A DNA stretch of 64,000 bases from an uncultured Sanguibacteroides sp. (GCF_900543425.1 NZ_UQRQ01000009.1:1-64000), one strand, 5' to 3'. Numbered from the stretch's first letter, positions 27,851 to 37,588 are shown. Notes: a model not told the origin generated them from the sequence alone. Program-made: numbers and translations.

Positions 27851-28720
27851 TTATTCGTACATCGCATCACCGATCTTCTGTATATCGAAATCATACTCCT
27901 TCAAAAAATAGTCCCGTAATATATTGTATTTCTTTTTCACTAAAGGATACTGAAGATCGGACTCCCACTGTTCCGAACTTTTCGATACCATACTTGTCAA
28001 GAACGCCCTCAAGTCATCCGTTTTCTCCAATACTTTGGTTTGCCAATTCACCCATCCGCACCATTCACCTCCATCGCTATTGGCAACAAATCCTCTTACC
28101 CTTGCATAATCCGGAGAAGAAGGATCATACAAGTCCGCTTCTTTCGAATAATCGCTTACGGTATAAAACTCCCTCGGAATATCGAACACCCCTCGGTCCA
28201 CCCAATCTTTCCACAAGCTGATTTGTAAATCATTCTTATATTCCAACTTCATCTTTCCCGTCATTGCAAGCAAGGCTTTCGAACAGTAACCGACTGCAAT
28301 CTGATTGGATATCTGGCGCAAGTAGCACTCCTTTCCGTCTTTGTTATTGATTAGCACGCTCGTTAAAAATACCCGGTAAGGCATATAACGCTGATGAAAC
28401 TCTTTCGAGTAAAAACCGAACCAGATCTCATCCAACAAGTCTAACATATCACCCACATATTGCGGGTCACCTTCCGTGTAACTATACGCTTCTTTCGTCG
28501 AGCCGTCCGATGTCAATGTCCAAACGAAATCCCTTTCCGTAAACTCGTATAAAAAATAAGAACTATATTGATTATACAATGCCACGATACGGTCGTCTGC
28601 CGATGATTTTCCTTGCGGTAATTTGTAATCGGTAGATATCGGAACAATATCCGTGATCTCTTTATCCTTGCTACAAGAGACCAAAAGCAAGAGACTTATC
28701 AATATCAAATATATTTTCAT
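27851..28720 (-). CDS. SusCD-associated lipoprotein, metallohydrolase-like but without HExxH, locus C
   Basis: A 289-residue lipoprotein (lipobox LVSC). Blocks such as YNQYSSYFLYEFTERDFVW, YVGDMLDLLDEIWFGFYSKEF, RYMPYRVFLTSVL, and the closing ARVRGFVANS, LRAFLTSMVSKSSEQWESDL and KYNILRDYFLKEYDFDI follow the plan of SusCD-associated zinc metallohydrolase lipoproteins. In that family, by recollection, a HExxH lies between the middle and closing blocks; here that part reads FYTVSDYSKEADLYDPSSPDYARV with no such motif. It is thus likely a non-enzymatic relative. The locus B lipoprotein shares the plan. It is the last gene of operon C, 19 bases after SusD-C. Confidence 0.65.
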   Translation of the reverse strand: MKIYLILISLLLLVSCSKDKEITDIVPISTDYKLPQGKSSADDRIVALYNQYSSYFLYEFTERDFVWTLTSDGSTKEAYSYTEGDPQYVGDMLDLLDEIWFGFYSKEFHQRYMPYRVFLTSVLINNKDGKECYLRQISNQIAVGYCSKALLAMTGKMKLEYKNDLQISLWKDWVDRGVFDIPREFYTVSDYSKEADLYDPSSPDYARVRGFVANSDGGEWCGWVNWQTKVLEKTDDLRAFLTSMVSKSSEQWESDLQYPLVKKKYNILRDYFLKEYDFDIQKIGDAMYE

Positions 28721-28739
28721 AGTTAACTGTATTAAATGA

Positions 28740-30140
28740 TTAATTTACTCTATACCCTTGTCGAATCGGCTCCAGAGCCGAGGCATTTTGTTCGAGTTTC
28801 CCGTTTCGCACGAATACTGTTCTCGGAAGCGGTATGGTATAAAGGGGATCCTTTTCCGTTAGAGTGTATTTCAGCCACGGGTCACTCTTGCGAGATTTAT
28901 AAAGATGGGATATGGAAGGCATCCCATACCGTCGTAAGTCAAACCAACGTTGCTCGTCAAAACATAATTCCAAACGCCGTTCCAGACGCACTTCATCCAA
29001 CAAAAGAGCCTGATTCGAAATATTTACACCTTGATACCCTCTGATCCGGTGCCGGCGTAATTCATTTAAATCAGCCAAAGCTTTTTCATGTTCTCCTTTT
29101 TGAATATAAGCTTCCGCCCGATTCAGATAGGCCTCTGAAATTCGAATCGTGTTGACAGGACCAGGGCCGATCTGATTTTTCTTATATATTCCTATTTTAT
29201 CCGCCGCAAACCACATTTCCAAACGCACATCCCTTTCATGAAATTTAGAGATTAAATCCGTGGAAGGACGACACTCGTTCTGAATTGTAGCGGCATAATT
29301 AGCACGTCCGGCACCGTATAACCACTCCACCTCCTGATTTCCATAGCTCAAATAAGCGAAATCATCTGTAATTTTAGTATAGTCCGTTAATCCTTCGGCA
29401 TATGCAATGGCTCTATCCGATCGCACGATCGCACTATCCCATTGTTCCATGTACAGATAAACCCGGGACAAAAGGATGTTTACCGCCGGACCGTTTATCC
29501 GATAATTTCCCCTTCGTTTGGGATACTTCTCGAACAGTTCCGACGAAGCTCTTAGATCCGTTACGATCTGATTGTAAACCTCTTCCACCGTATTACGCTT
29601 CAGACCGTTTTCCTTCAGGTCGGAAACGAGTTTCAACGGGACTCCCAAAGCTTTCTTATTATAATTATACGGCTCTCCGTACAAATTCACCAACATATAA
29701 TACAGGTAACCCCTTAAACCTAAAGCTTCGGCTTTCACCTGATCTCTTTCCTCCGCGTCCCCGATCGCATCGTCAATATAATCCAGCGTTGCATTTATAC
29801 CCATCAGATAGGCGTACATTTTCGAATAGGTTTCCGTTAATAACGAAGTTCTCTCCCACATATCCGGTTGCCACGTGAAGTGCCCGAAACGTTTCACGAT
29901 AGAGGTATTCTCAGTTTCTCCCCTGAATACACTTTCATTAATCTCCACGTCATCATCCAGCAAATACAATTCGCTGGCCATGTAACTATAACTTTTAGGA
30001 TAACCCGATCCTAACAACAGTTCGCTAAAATCCGTCACGGTCCGAACGATCACCTCGTCCTGTGATTCTTCTTCCAAGTAATCGGAACACGCACCTGTAA
30101 CAAGCAAACCGACTATTATTATTAATTTAATTCTTTTCAT
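28740..30140 (-). CDS. SusD/RagB family outer-membrane lipoprotein, locus C
   Basis: A 466-residue SusD-like lipoprotein (lipobox TGAC) with the start CSDYLEEESQDEVIVRTVTDFSELLLGSGYPK, TPR helices (KAEALGLRGYLYYMLVNLYGEPYNYNKKALGVPLKL) and the C-terminal part SEAYLNRAEAYIQKGEHEKALADLNELRRHRI with LCFDEQRWFDLRRYGMP. It is shorter than SusD-A and SusD-B. It probably closes the SusC-C channel. It starts 43 bases after the susC-C stop. Confidence 0.93.
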   Translation of the reverse strand: MKRIKLIIIVGLLVTGACSDYLEEESQDEVIVRTVTDFSELLLGSGYPKSYSYMASELYLLDDDVEINESVFRGETENTSIVKRFGHFTWQPDMWERTSLLTETYSKMYAYLMGINATLDYIDDAIGDAEERDQVKAEALGLRGYLYYMLVNLYGEPYNYNKKALGVPLKLVSDLKENGLKRNTVEEVYNQIVTDLRASSELFEKYPKRRGNYRINGPAVNILLSRVYLYMEQWDSAIVRSDRAIAYAEGLTDYTKITDDFAYLSYGNQEVEWLYGAGRANYAATIQNECRPSTDLISKFHERDVRLEMWFAADKIGIYKKNQIGPGPVNTIRISEAYLNRAEAYIQKGEHEKALADLNELRRHRIRGYQGVNISNQALLLDEVRLERRLELCFDEQRWFDLRRYGMPSISHLYKSRKSDPWLKYTLTEKDPLYTIPLPRTVFVRNGKLEQNASALEPIRQGYRVN

Positions 30141-30183
30141 AACTCATCATTAAATTAAATTTCTTATTTTCAATTTTTCTCGC

Positions 30184-33100
30184 TTAAAACGCCACTTGTA
30201 AAGACAAGGAGGTTACGCGACGGGCTGGCCAATTTCCCGTCTCCGGATCTAAACCGTCCCATTTCTTATCTGATACCCACATAAACGGATTCGTCATACT
30301 CAATTTTAATTGTACTCTCTTCACAAATAGAGACTTTAACAACTCGTCCCCGAATTCATACGCTAATGATAAAGAACGACAACGGATAAAATCGGTATTC
30401 GCCACACGCAGATCGGACTGATCATACATAACATAAGTATATTCACGGCCCTGGTATTTCTCGTTTACATACGGTAATGTCACGGATGTTTTCCCTCTTC
30501 CCGGCAAAGAAGGAATATTCGTATGCTTTTCATCTCCGGATTTCCGCCATCGGTTGGCCCATTTTCTGGAAACATTCGTCTCCGGAGTAGGAAGACCGGC
30601 CCAGGCATACGTAACCGCATTAGGATACAATTTCGGTAAACGATCATGTCCTCCCCACTGTACGGCAAACAAAGCATACAACGTAAAAGCTCTATACTTA
30701 AACATCATACTTAATCCTCCGGAGAAATCAGGAGTAAATTTACCGGACTCTTTCAAAAATTCAATGACATCTTTTGCTCCCTCCAAATCCATCTTTTTAA
30801 ATTCAGGACTCCCGTCATCCGGATTGAGACCTCCAAACTCATAAGAGTAGAAAGTCGAATAAGGACGTCCGTCCACCACGGCACTACCATTCAAATATTC
30901 CCCCAGCGTGTTAAGACGGTTATTTTTCGTCACCTCGTTACGGGTAACAGAAGTATTTACCGAGAGTTGCCACGTAAAATCTTTTGTCCGTACCGGAATC
31001 ACATTCACGACAAAATCATAACCGTGATTTTTTATCGTGGAACCGCTCACCACAGCATTCGCCATTCCGTTCTCGTATGGAATATCTCTGGAAGAAAGTA
31101 CATCGCTTATTTTGTTAAAATAATTGAACGTGAAGTTCAATCGCCCGTTTAAAAAGGCCGCATCGACACCCCAATTATATGTTTTTGTCTTTTCCCATCC
31201 CAAATCCGAATAAGGTAACGATTGAATGTGTAACACGTAGGCACGAAAATCATCATCTACCCCCCCATCCCGGGCTATCAGGTAAGGAGAGACTGAAGTC
31301 ACCGCATTTCCCTGATAACCGTAAGAAGCGTACAGGTCCAGATTGTTTAACCACCATGTATTTTGAGCAAAATGTTCGTTAGAAACCCGCCATTTTCCCC
31401 CCACCGACCAGGTCGGTTCAAAACGTTTGTTTTTATCCTGCCCGAAACGATTCGAAGCATCATATCGACCGCTGAAATTCAACACGTAACGGTCATCGTA
31501 AATATACACGGCAGTAGCATACTCGCTTAATTTATTATCCGTACAGTTCACCACGGAAACATTTCCCCTGGCATAGGCGTTATCTATATTCCACGTACCA
31601 TTACTGTAAGTCATCGGAGGTGTCGCAAAAGTTTCTCCCCGTTCACGTAAATACCCGTACTGACAAAGAGTTTCTCCTTTTGTTTTTATAGAATTCGTTT
31701 CGATTCCCAATTGCAAAGTCAACCTATGCTTTTTAGCAAACAATCGATCATAGACCAAACTATTTCGAACCACGATCGTCGATGTATTCGTTAAATCGGT
31801 TTCAAGCACACCACCATTTGGCAAAGGGGTTGAAGCCGCCTCTTTGCTGTCTGCAGTGACACTACCATACTCGTAACCGCGAAATTGCGTAATATAAAAC
31901 GAATGCTCCGTGGCATATTCCTTCGAATCGGAAGAAGAGGACGTATAAGAAAACATCCCCTGATACTCTAAACCGGGCAGTAAACGCCATTTCACATCGA
32001 AAGTAGACCCCCATGTTCTTGTATTATTATTACTACCCGTATTCTCCAGTTCATTTAAGATATTGTAATTACATATACTTTCCACGTAAGTATCGGGATT
32101 CATCTCTCCTAATTTCCTGTTGTAATAATAAGATCCGTCTTCATTATAGGCCGGAATAGCCCTGGAGGTATTGTAAGCGTAATTAAACGGATCCACTCCA
32201 TACGCAAAACCTTTCACATTCCGGACAGATCCTTTCAGTAACATATTGACGGTCAATTGAGGAGAAAAATTCACCGTTGTGTTCGAAGTCGCTGTGAACG
32301 ATGTCGAACTATTTCCTTTTGCTTCTCCATTTTCCTGCGTAAATCCGAAAGAGGTCCGATTCTGTATCTTGTCGGAACCGCCACTGATACTTAGATTATG
32401 AGAGTGATTGAAAGAATTTCTAAATAATAACTTAAACCAATCCGTATTCAGTTCTGACATTCGCTTGTATTCCCGGTTCATTTCGTCCAGCGTGATCTCT
32501 TTATTAATCATTTGCCGAACTAATTCCGAGTACCCCATCAGAATCGCATCGTCAGGATAACTCACCCGTTCGTCATAAATATCCTTAGACAATGTCATCA
32601 ACTCCTGTGAGTTCATCTGATCGTACAAGCCATAGCGAGGACGCTGACCGATAGAAAAATCGCCGCTATAATTTACGGCCAGTTGACCGGATTTAGCTTT
32701 TTTTGTCGTAATCACAATAACACCATTCGCTGCTTTTGAACCGTAAATAGCCGTGGCGGAAGCATCCTTCAGAACGGTTATTGATTCTATATCATGGGGA
32801 TTTAACCAAGAGATGGCATTTCCAGCCAATTGCTTGATATCATCCGCATCCATCGAGAATTTAGTATTATCCTCCGAATTAAAAGGCTGCGGATCCTGCT
32901 GGATTACCCCATCGACTACCCAAACGGGCTCCTGACTTCCCAAAAGCGTGGAAGTCCCCCGTACGCGTATTTTAGGAGAAGCACCTACTAAACCGGTCTT
33001 ATTCATCACCAACATTCCCGGTACTACACCCTGTAACATCTGGTCAATAGAAGATACTCCCGCCATCATAATATCCTCGGCCTTTATCGTCGTTGCGGCC

Positions 33101-33789
33101 CCCGTGTAATTCCCCCTTGTCACATTACCGTAACCGGTTACAATGACCTCTTCCACAGCCTTCACATCTTCCTTCATCACCACATTAATCGTATCTTTCC
33201 CCACATACTTTACCTCCACGGTCTTCATGCCGATAAAAGAGAATGTGATGACAGGACTTTCAATTTTCGGAAAAACCAATTCATATTTTCCTTCTTTATC
33301 CGTGGCCGTACCCAAATTAACACCTTTCACCAGAACCGTTACTCCCGGTAAAGGAAGTTTTCTTTCGTCCTGTACCCATCCCCTAATCGTAATGGTTTGC
33401 TTCCCTGTTTTCTGATTCTCTTTAATTACATACACTCCTTCTATCTTCGTATACACGAAGACGGTTCCTCTCAACACCCGTTGCAATGCTTCCTCTACCG
33501 ACACGGATTTCAAATCAATGTTCTTACAAATTACTCCACGTAATCCATCCACATTGTAAAGGAGCCTTACTCCCGTCTGATCCTTAATCAGAGCCAGCAC
33601 TTCTGCTAAAGTGGACGATTCCACCTCCAGTGTCACTCTTGCATCTTGCGAATAAACGGATGCCGATACCGAAAAAGTCATCCACAACGTTAAAACAATA
33701 CTTAGTTTCATCACCAGAAAAGTTTTTTTCCACTTTACCGACCACAATCTCCGGTCCGGTAATTTTTTTTTCATAAATTTGTCCATCAT
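30184..33789 (-). CDS. SusC/RagA TonB-dependent transporter with STN domain, locus C
   Basis: An outer-membrane transporter of 1201 residues when started at the ATG 33789. The longer frame from 33855 runs through a hairpin and adds 22 residues without function. Signal peptide (to VYSQ), STN domain (DARVTLEVESSTLAEVLALIKDQTGVRLLYNV), carboxypeptidase-like sandwich (LPGVTVLVKGVNLGTATDKEG), plug (ATAIYGSKAANGVIVITTKKA) and barrel ending LSLQVAF are in the usual order. Its STN domain differs from those of A and B, so it should signal to its own FecR-C. The barrel resembles that of SusC-B. Confidence 0.94.
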   Translation of the reverse strand: MMDKFMKKKLPDRRLWSVKWKKTFLVMKLSIVLTLWMTFSVSASVYSQDARVTLEVESSTLAEVLALIKDQTGVRLLYNVDGLRGVICKNIDLKSVSVEEALQRVLRGTVFVYTKIEGVYVIKENQKTGKQTITIRGWVQDERKLPLPGVTVLVKGVNLGTATDKEGKYELVFPKIESPVITFSFIGMKTVEVKYVGKDTINVVMKEDVKAVEEVIVTGYGNVTRGNYTGAATTIKAEDIMMAGVSSIDQMLQGVVPGMLVMNKTGLVGASPKIRVRGTSTLLGSQEPVWVVDGVIQQDPQPFNSEDNTKFSMDADDIKQLAGNAISWLNPHDIESITVLKDASATAIYGSKAANGVIVITTKKAKSGQLAVNYSGDFSIGQRPRYGLYDQMNSQELMTLSKDIYDERVSYPDDAILMGYSELVRQMINKEITLDEMNREYKRMSELNTDWFKLLFRNSFNHSHNLSISGGSDKIQNRTSFGFTQENGEAKGNSSTSFTATSNTTVNFSPQLTVNMLLKGSVRNVKGFAYGVDPFNYAYNTSRAIPAYNEDGSYYYNRKLGEMNPDTYVESICNYNILNELENTGSNNNTRTWGSTFDVKWRLLPGLEYQGMFSYTSSSSDSKEYATEHSFYITQFRGYEYGSVTADSKEAASTPLPNGGVLETDLTNTSTIVVRNSLVYDRLFAKKHRLTLQLGIETNSIKTKGETLCQYGYLRERGETFATPPMTYSNGTWNIDNAYARGNVSVVNCTDNKLSEYATAVYIYDDRYVLNFSGRYDASNRFGQDKNKRFEPTWSVGGKWRVSNEHFAQNTWWLNNLDLYASYGYQGNAVTSVSPYLIARDGGVDDDFRAYVLHIQSLPYSDLGWEKTKTYNWGVDAAFLNGRLNFTFNYFNKISDVLSSRDIPYENGMANAVVSGSTIKNHGYDFVVNVIPVRTKDFTWQLSVNTSVTRNEVTKNNRLNTLGEYLNGSAVVDGRPYSTFYSYEFGGLNPDDGSPEFKKMDLEGAKDVIEFLKESGKFTPDFSGGLSMMFKYRAFTLYALFAVQWGGHDRLPKLYPNAVTYAWAGLPTPETNVSRKWANRWRKSGDEKHTNIPSLPGRGKTSVTLPYVNEKYQGREYTYVMYDQSDLRVANTDFIRCRSLSLAYEFGDELLKSLFVKRVQLKLSMTNPFMWVSDKKWDGLDPETGNWPARRVTSLSLQVAF

Positions 33790-33819
33790 ATTACATGTTT
33801 TTTTAGATATGTATAAAAG

Positions 33820-33858
33820 AGGATGCGAACCAGAGCTACCAACCTTGTATCGCATCCT
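33820..33858 (-). promoter_or_regulatory. Hairpin between fecR-C and susC-C
   Basis: A perfect 9-bp stem (AGGATGCGA at 33820-33828 with TCGCATCCT at 33850-33858) around a 21-base loop fills most of the short gap after the fecR-C stop. The T-run after it on the minus strand is only four bases, so it may be an attenuator or a 3' protector of the sigma-fecR message instead of a full terminator. Confidence 0.6.
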
Positions 33859-33862
33859 TTAT

Positions 33863-34996
33863 TTATTTCCACCCGATTTTTATGATATTCCCGTCCAATT
33901 CGAACCTCACGTCAATCCCCGCCTCAAAAACCCGAAAGAACTTTTCGATATGACTGTACTTATCCAAATTACCCGTAAACGACAACTTCTTTAAATCCGT
34001 ATCTTCAAATACAACCTCTACATCATACCAACGGGACAATACTTTCATAATATTCTCCAAAGATTCGTTCTCAAACGATAAAATATTTTTCCTCCAGGAA
34101 ACATAGTTCCGCACTTTCACCTTTTCCACCTTCACCTTTTGCTCCCCCTCTCTATATACCAACTGCTGATCAGGAATCAACGATGTCTCTCCGACCCAAT
34201 CATTTACAAAAGCAACATTTCCCTCCACCAAGGTAGTCGCTATCTCCCCGTCTCCCGAATAACATTTCACATTAAACTGCGTCCCGTAAACCCGCACGTC
34301 ACCTAACCCTGTTTTCACGACGAACGGACGTTCCCGGTTGGCTGTCACGTCAAAATAAGCCTCTCCCGTCAACTCCACTTCCCGTTTGGGGCCAATAAAA
34401 TTCACGGGGTAACGAAGACGGGAATCCGCATTCATCCATACCTGAGTTCCGTCTGCTAATACAAGAAAATACTCTCCCCCCCGAGGTACCGATAAGGTAT
34501 TATAAATAACGGTATCATTGGAAGAAACAGTATCGCTTGTTTCATAAACGATTCCCATGGAATCAATAGCTATCCCCGCTCCATTTTTTTCATGTAACTG
34601 ATACAATTTTCCACCCAATGGAATATCAATCCCCCCATCCAGTGTCAACACGGCTTTTCTCTCTCCCGGTTTTATTGAAAAAGACTTTTGTTGCACCACC
34701 CGTAAAGATTGTTTTTCCTTGTTCGGATAAAACAATATAATACCCGTGACGAATAAACAGGCTGCGGCACACGCGACCATCGTCCTCCGTATAAGATTCC
34801 TCCTTTTGGCACGTTTTTTCAGCTTTTGATAAGCCGTTAAGTAATCATAACGTTCCCGAACTTGTCGTTCCTCTTCCAAACGTTCTCGAACTCTCGTTTT
34901 GGATATGATATCCTCCTTGGCTTTATCTTCTTGTAACGAACACACCCAATAACGAATAATTCGTCTTGAATCGTCATGTAAATTTTCCCATTTCAT
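33863..34996 (-). CDS. FecR-family anti-sigma factor, locus C
   Basis: A 377-residue anti-sigma regulator started at ATG 34996; the frame open from TTG 35038 is longer but less likely. A cytoplasmic N-terminus (WENLHDDSRRIIRYWVC) is followed by a basic stretch and one membrane helix (RRTMVACAAACLFVTGIILFY), the FecR domain (LSVPRGGEYFLVLADGTQVWMNADSRLRYPVNF) and DUF4974 (LENIMKVLSRWYDVEVVFEDTDLKKLSFTGNL). It is more distant from FecR-A/B than those are from each other, consistent with an independent signalling pair. The sigma gene is 82 bases upstream. Confidence 0.92.
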   Translation of the reverse strand: MKWENLHDDSRRIIRYWVCSLQEDKAKEDIISKTRVRERLEEERQVRERYDYLTAYQKLKKRAKRRNLIRRTMVACAAACLFVTGIILFYPNKEKQSLRVVQQKSFSIKPGERKAVLTLDGGIDIPLGGKLYQLHEKNGAGIAIDSMGIVYETSDTVSSNDTVIYNTLSVPRGGEYFLVLADGTQVWMNADSRLRYPVNFIGPKREVELTGEAYFDVTANRERPFVVKTGLGDVRVYGTQFNVKCYSGDGEIATTLVEGNVAFVNDWVGETSLIPDQQLVYREGEQKVKVEKVKVRNYVSWRKNILSFENESLENIMKVLSRWYDVEVVFEDTDLKKLSFTGNLDKYSHIEKFFRVFEAGIDVRFELDGNIIKIGWK

Positions 34997-35078
34997 CTTG
35001 ATCGGCTTAAAATGTACAAACAAACCCACCGATCTCAAAAACGGGTGACAAATTTTTCAAAAAAAATTATAAATTATT

Positions 35079-35648
35079 TCACTCCCTCGTGAAAAGTAAG
35101 AATAGTATAAATTTGAATAGCCCATCCAAACGCTCCCTCATCATCTGATAAGCCCTTTTCTTTTGTGTTTTTACCGTATTTTCACTAATAGACAACTTTT
35201 CAGCAATCTCCTTCACGGTCGCCCCCTCCAAACAACTCAAAAGGATTTCCCGCTGTTGAGCGGATAACTCCGACATGATATCATAAAAACGAGCTATCGT
35301 TTCTTCTTCCAAAGCCATCTCCACTCCTCTCTCCTCGTTCATCTGCTGATGAGCGGTCCATACCTGATGAATCGCACGAGAAGATTTTTTATCCCGGATA
35401 AAATTCAGGGCTCCGTTATAAGCAAACCGATACATATACGTCGTAATAGCCCTCATATTTGTGAATCGAGAAGAAGAATTCCACAACCGGACGAAACCGT
35501 TCTGAACGATATCCTCTGCTGCATCCTGATCCTTTGTAATCCTCGCCGCATAAGAACATAATGGGGCATAATAATACCTATACAACTCCTCCCAAGCCGT
35601 ATCTTCTTTACGATTCACGCCGTCCAGAAATTGAGAATTATCAATCAT
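35079..35648 (-). CDS. ECF sigma factor, locus C
   Basis: A 189-residue ECF sigma factor with region 2 (AAEDIVQNGFVRLWNSSSRF; YMYRFAYNGALNFIRDKKSS) and region 4 (LSAQQREILLSCLEGATVKEIAEKLSISENTVKTQKKRAYQMMRERL). It leads the operon sigma-fecR, with susC-susD-lipoprotein after a hairpin. A recognisable promoter lies just upstream (35674-35705). By family logic it transcribes susC-C when FecR-C is triggered. Confidence 0.93.
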   Translation of the reverse strand: MIDNSQFLDGVNRKEDTAWEELYRYYYAPLCSYAARITKDQDAAEDIVQNGFVRLWNSSSRFTNMRAITTYMYRFAYNGALNFIRDKKSSRAIHQVWTAHQQMNEERGVEMALEEETIARFYDIMSELSAQQREILLSCLEGATVKEIAEKLSISENTVKTQKKRAYQMMRERLDGLFKFILFLLFTRE

Positions 35649-35673
35649 TATATTCCATATTCAACCACAGCTG

Positions 35674-35705
35674 CAAAACTAAATAAAAAAGATGGCTCTA
35701 CCAAT
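35674..35705 (-). promoter_or_regulatory. Promoter of the locus C sigma gene
   Basis: On the minus strand a TAGTTTTG -7 box (35681-35674) lies 20 bases after ATTG (35705-35702), which matches three of four bases of the -33 TTTG. This is the usual Bacteroidetes spacing. Confidence 0.5.
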
Positions 35706-36000
35706 AACATAGACTTTTCTTATCTTTCCTTCATATATCCCTTCGTGTTGATTTTAACAACAAACGATCGAACATACCATAAAGCACTCTATCAGCGAGT
35801 AACAAGAATAACGCAATCGGAAAAAATGCGATCACGGCACGATACGGTTTCATTTGTGTTTTATTTCTTAAATATTGATTATTTCTGTTTTAAATACAGA
35901 AACATAATGATCTGAAAGATATGCGTTTCTACTTTCGTTATATTTACGAATACTCCAAGTCAAGAAAAATCGCTTGTATACAGGAGATTATTATCGTAAA
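35706..36000. other. AT-rich intergenic spacer
   Basis: The rest of the gap between the locus C promoter and the terminator of locus D. A 94-codon plus-strand open frame overlaps this region but lacks any family signal. No RNA gene is recognised. Confidence 0.5.
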
Positions 36001-36032
36001 AAAATCGTGATACATAAAAATATCACGATTTT
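36001..36032. terminator. Terminator of locus D
   Basis: A perfect 12-bp inverted repeat (AAAATCGTGATA with TATCACGATTTT) around an 8-base loop, with an A-run on one side and a T-run on the other. It lies 47 bases after the last stop codon of locus D. Confidence 0.8.
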
Positions 36033-36079
36033 TCCTTAAAACACCCACGAAAGGTTATATCCCTCGTAAAAAACTCTTT

Positions 36080-37315
36080 CTACTCTTCCACCTTCGTGAA
36101 AAGATACCTCATTCGATAGAAATAGGCGATATCCTCTCCCCAGTCGGCATAAGTATCCTGCATAAAATCAACGGGTTCGAAATCCACGATATGTACTTCG
36201 AGCGTTTTACCGTTATCGAGCACGCGGAAACCGACTCTGGCAGGACGTATGTCCGTCTGATTATCGGAGAAAGTAACATTTACGTTGCTCAATTCCATGT
36301 AAGGTAATAAAATGGTCTCTTCCAAATCACTTACCTCATCCTCTATCTCCCCGAGGAAGGTCACCTCACTATCCCGGAAATACTTCCGCAGATCTCCGGT
36401 CATATGTACTTTTAACTCGTCTTTCTCTCCGGATATAAATTCCAGGATATCATCCGGACGGTTATCCAACGGCATATTATCCAAATCGTTCGGATATTCA
36501 CACCATCCGACGATAAACTCGTAGCTGGCAAACTCCTTGAAAGCCCATTTTCCCAACATCCGCTCATAGAAAGAAGGACCTACGATTTTAATCGTCAATT
36601 TATTATAGTCTCCGACAAAAAAGCGGGCATCCGGGTCCAGCTCCAGTTCAATGACATCTTTTCCGGCTTCCAAAGCCAAAAACTCAATGCTGATTTTAGC
36701 TTTCTTCTGACCTGCAGGAATAACAAATTCATTCGCACCTCCTTCAATAGAAAAATGTTTTCCCAACTCGGCTGTTGTCGCTTCGGTAAATGTAAACGGC
36801 AAATGTAAGTCCACGGAAGGCACACTACTGCTATTCAATTCTCCACTAATTTGTACCTCCACATCTAATTTTTGCGTCAATTCGGCCTTTGCTTTCATAA
36901 AAGAACAACTAAACCGCTCCTTCAATTCTATCGGGATCATGGCAATTTTGTTATTCCACAGCCGGTATCCGGATACCGGTTTCAAGGTCAATTTGATCTC
37001 ACGCCCTTCGTTGAGATTGTCTTTAGGTGTAATCACTATTTTCGCACTCGACTCCCCCGGTTTAAATTCAAATTGATTGGCTGAGATCGTGTAATCGTCA
37101 TCCAACACGGCAGTTCCCGCAATATCAAAAGGAACAGAAAAAGCCTCGTTCGCCGGAACCGACGCTAAAAGGGTAACCTCTAACGGGGCTTCCGCTTGCA
37201 AAATATACACGGCCCGGTCAAAAGATAGGGTCGAATCTTTATCATCATCATCATTACACCCTGCCACCAAACAACCGAAAGTGAACAGAGCGAGTAGAAA
37301 CAATATATTTTTCAT
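36080..37315 (-). CDS. SusCD-associated lipoprotein with Calx-beta-like domain, locus D
   Basis: A 411-residue lipoprotein (lipobox VAGC) ending operon D. Residues about 30-130 look like a Calx-beta or DUF4843-type Ig sandwich: FSVPFDIAGTAVLDDDYTISANQFEFKPGESSAKIVITPKDNLNEGREIKLTL. A second such sandwich follows with HFSIEGGANEFVIPAGQKKAKISIEFLALEAGKDVIELEL. The C-terminal third (MLGKWAFKEFASYEF...) is of unknown type and includes an acidic stretch. No catalytic motif is seen. It is probably an accessory surface-binding protein for the SusC-D/SusD-D pair. Confidence 0.65.
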   Translation of the reverse strand: MKNILFLLALFTFGCLVAGCNDDDDKDSTLSFDRAVYILQAEAPLEVTLLASVPANEAFSVPFDIAGTAVLDDDYTISANQFEFKPGESSAKIVITPKDNLNEGREIKLTLKPVSGYRLWNNKIAMIPIELKERFSCSFMKAKAELTQKLDVEVQISGELNSSSVPSVDLHLPFTFTEATTAELGKHFSIEGGANEFVIPAGQKKAKISIEFLALEAGKDVIELELDPDARFFVGDYNKLTIKIVGPSFYERMLGKWAFKEFASYEFIVGWCEYPNDLDNMPLDNRPDDILEFISGEKDELKVHMTGDLRKYFRDSEVTFLGEIEDEVSDLEETILLPYMELSNVNVTFSDNQTDIRPARVGFRVLDNGKTLEVHIVDFEPVDFMQDTYADWGEDIAYFYRMRYLFTKVEE

Positions 37316-37350
37316 ATGCTTTCATTTTAATTATTAGAAGATTATTCGAA

Positions 37351-37557
37351 CTACTCCACTTCCGTAGCCGCGGCATACTCGTCCCGTTCCGCCTGAATCG
37401 CATCCCGCTCCTCCTGGGTCAACACTTTTGCTTTAGGCAACACATAAGGATCCACATTTTTATAATCATCGGACTTTTTAGGATAATCCCCGACATCGCC
37501 ACAACCGACAAAAGAGAACATCCCACCCATAACCAAAATATATATTAGCTTTTTCAT
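37351..37557 (-). CDS. Very small lipoprotein of locus D
   Basis: A 68-residue lipoprotein (from ATG 37557: signal MKKLIYILVMGGMFSFVGC, lipobox FVGC). The mature part is only about 50 residues, hydrophilic and charged: GDVGDYPKKSDDYKNVDPYVL then a helix rich in Glu/Arg/Ala (LTQEERDAIQAERDEYAAATEVE). The longer frame from 37596 would overlap SusD-D and bury the signal peptide. It sits between SusD-D and the larger lipoprotein, 31 bases after the SusD stop. No family recognised; it may be a small subunit or plug of the SusCD complex. Confidence 0.65.
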   Translation of the reverse strand: MKKLIYILVMGGMFSFVGCGDVGDYPKKSDDYKNVDPYVLPKAKVLTQEERDAIQAERDEYAAATEVE

Positions 37558-37588
37558 AATTTCATCTGTTTTGTTTCGTTTGACACTC

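Noticed and set aside
27851..28720. Active zinc protease in locus C
   Set aside because: No HExxH or other zinc-binding motif is present in the protein, although the overall plan resembles such enzymes.
35631..35915. A 94-codon plus-strand frame in the gap between loci C and D
   Set aside because: No motif, and it overlaps the promoter and start of the sigma-C gene.
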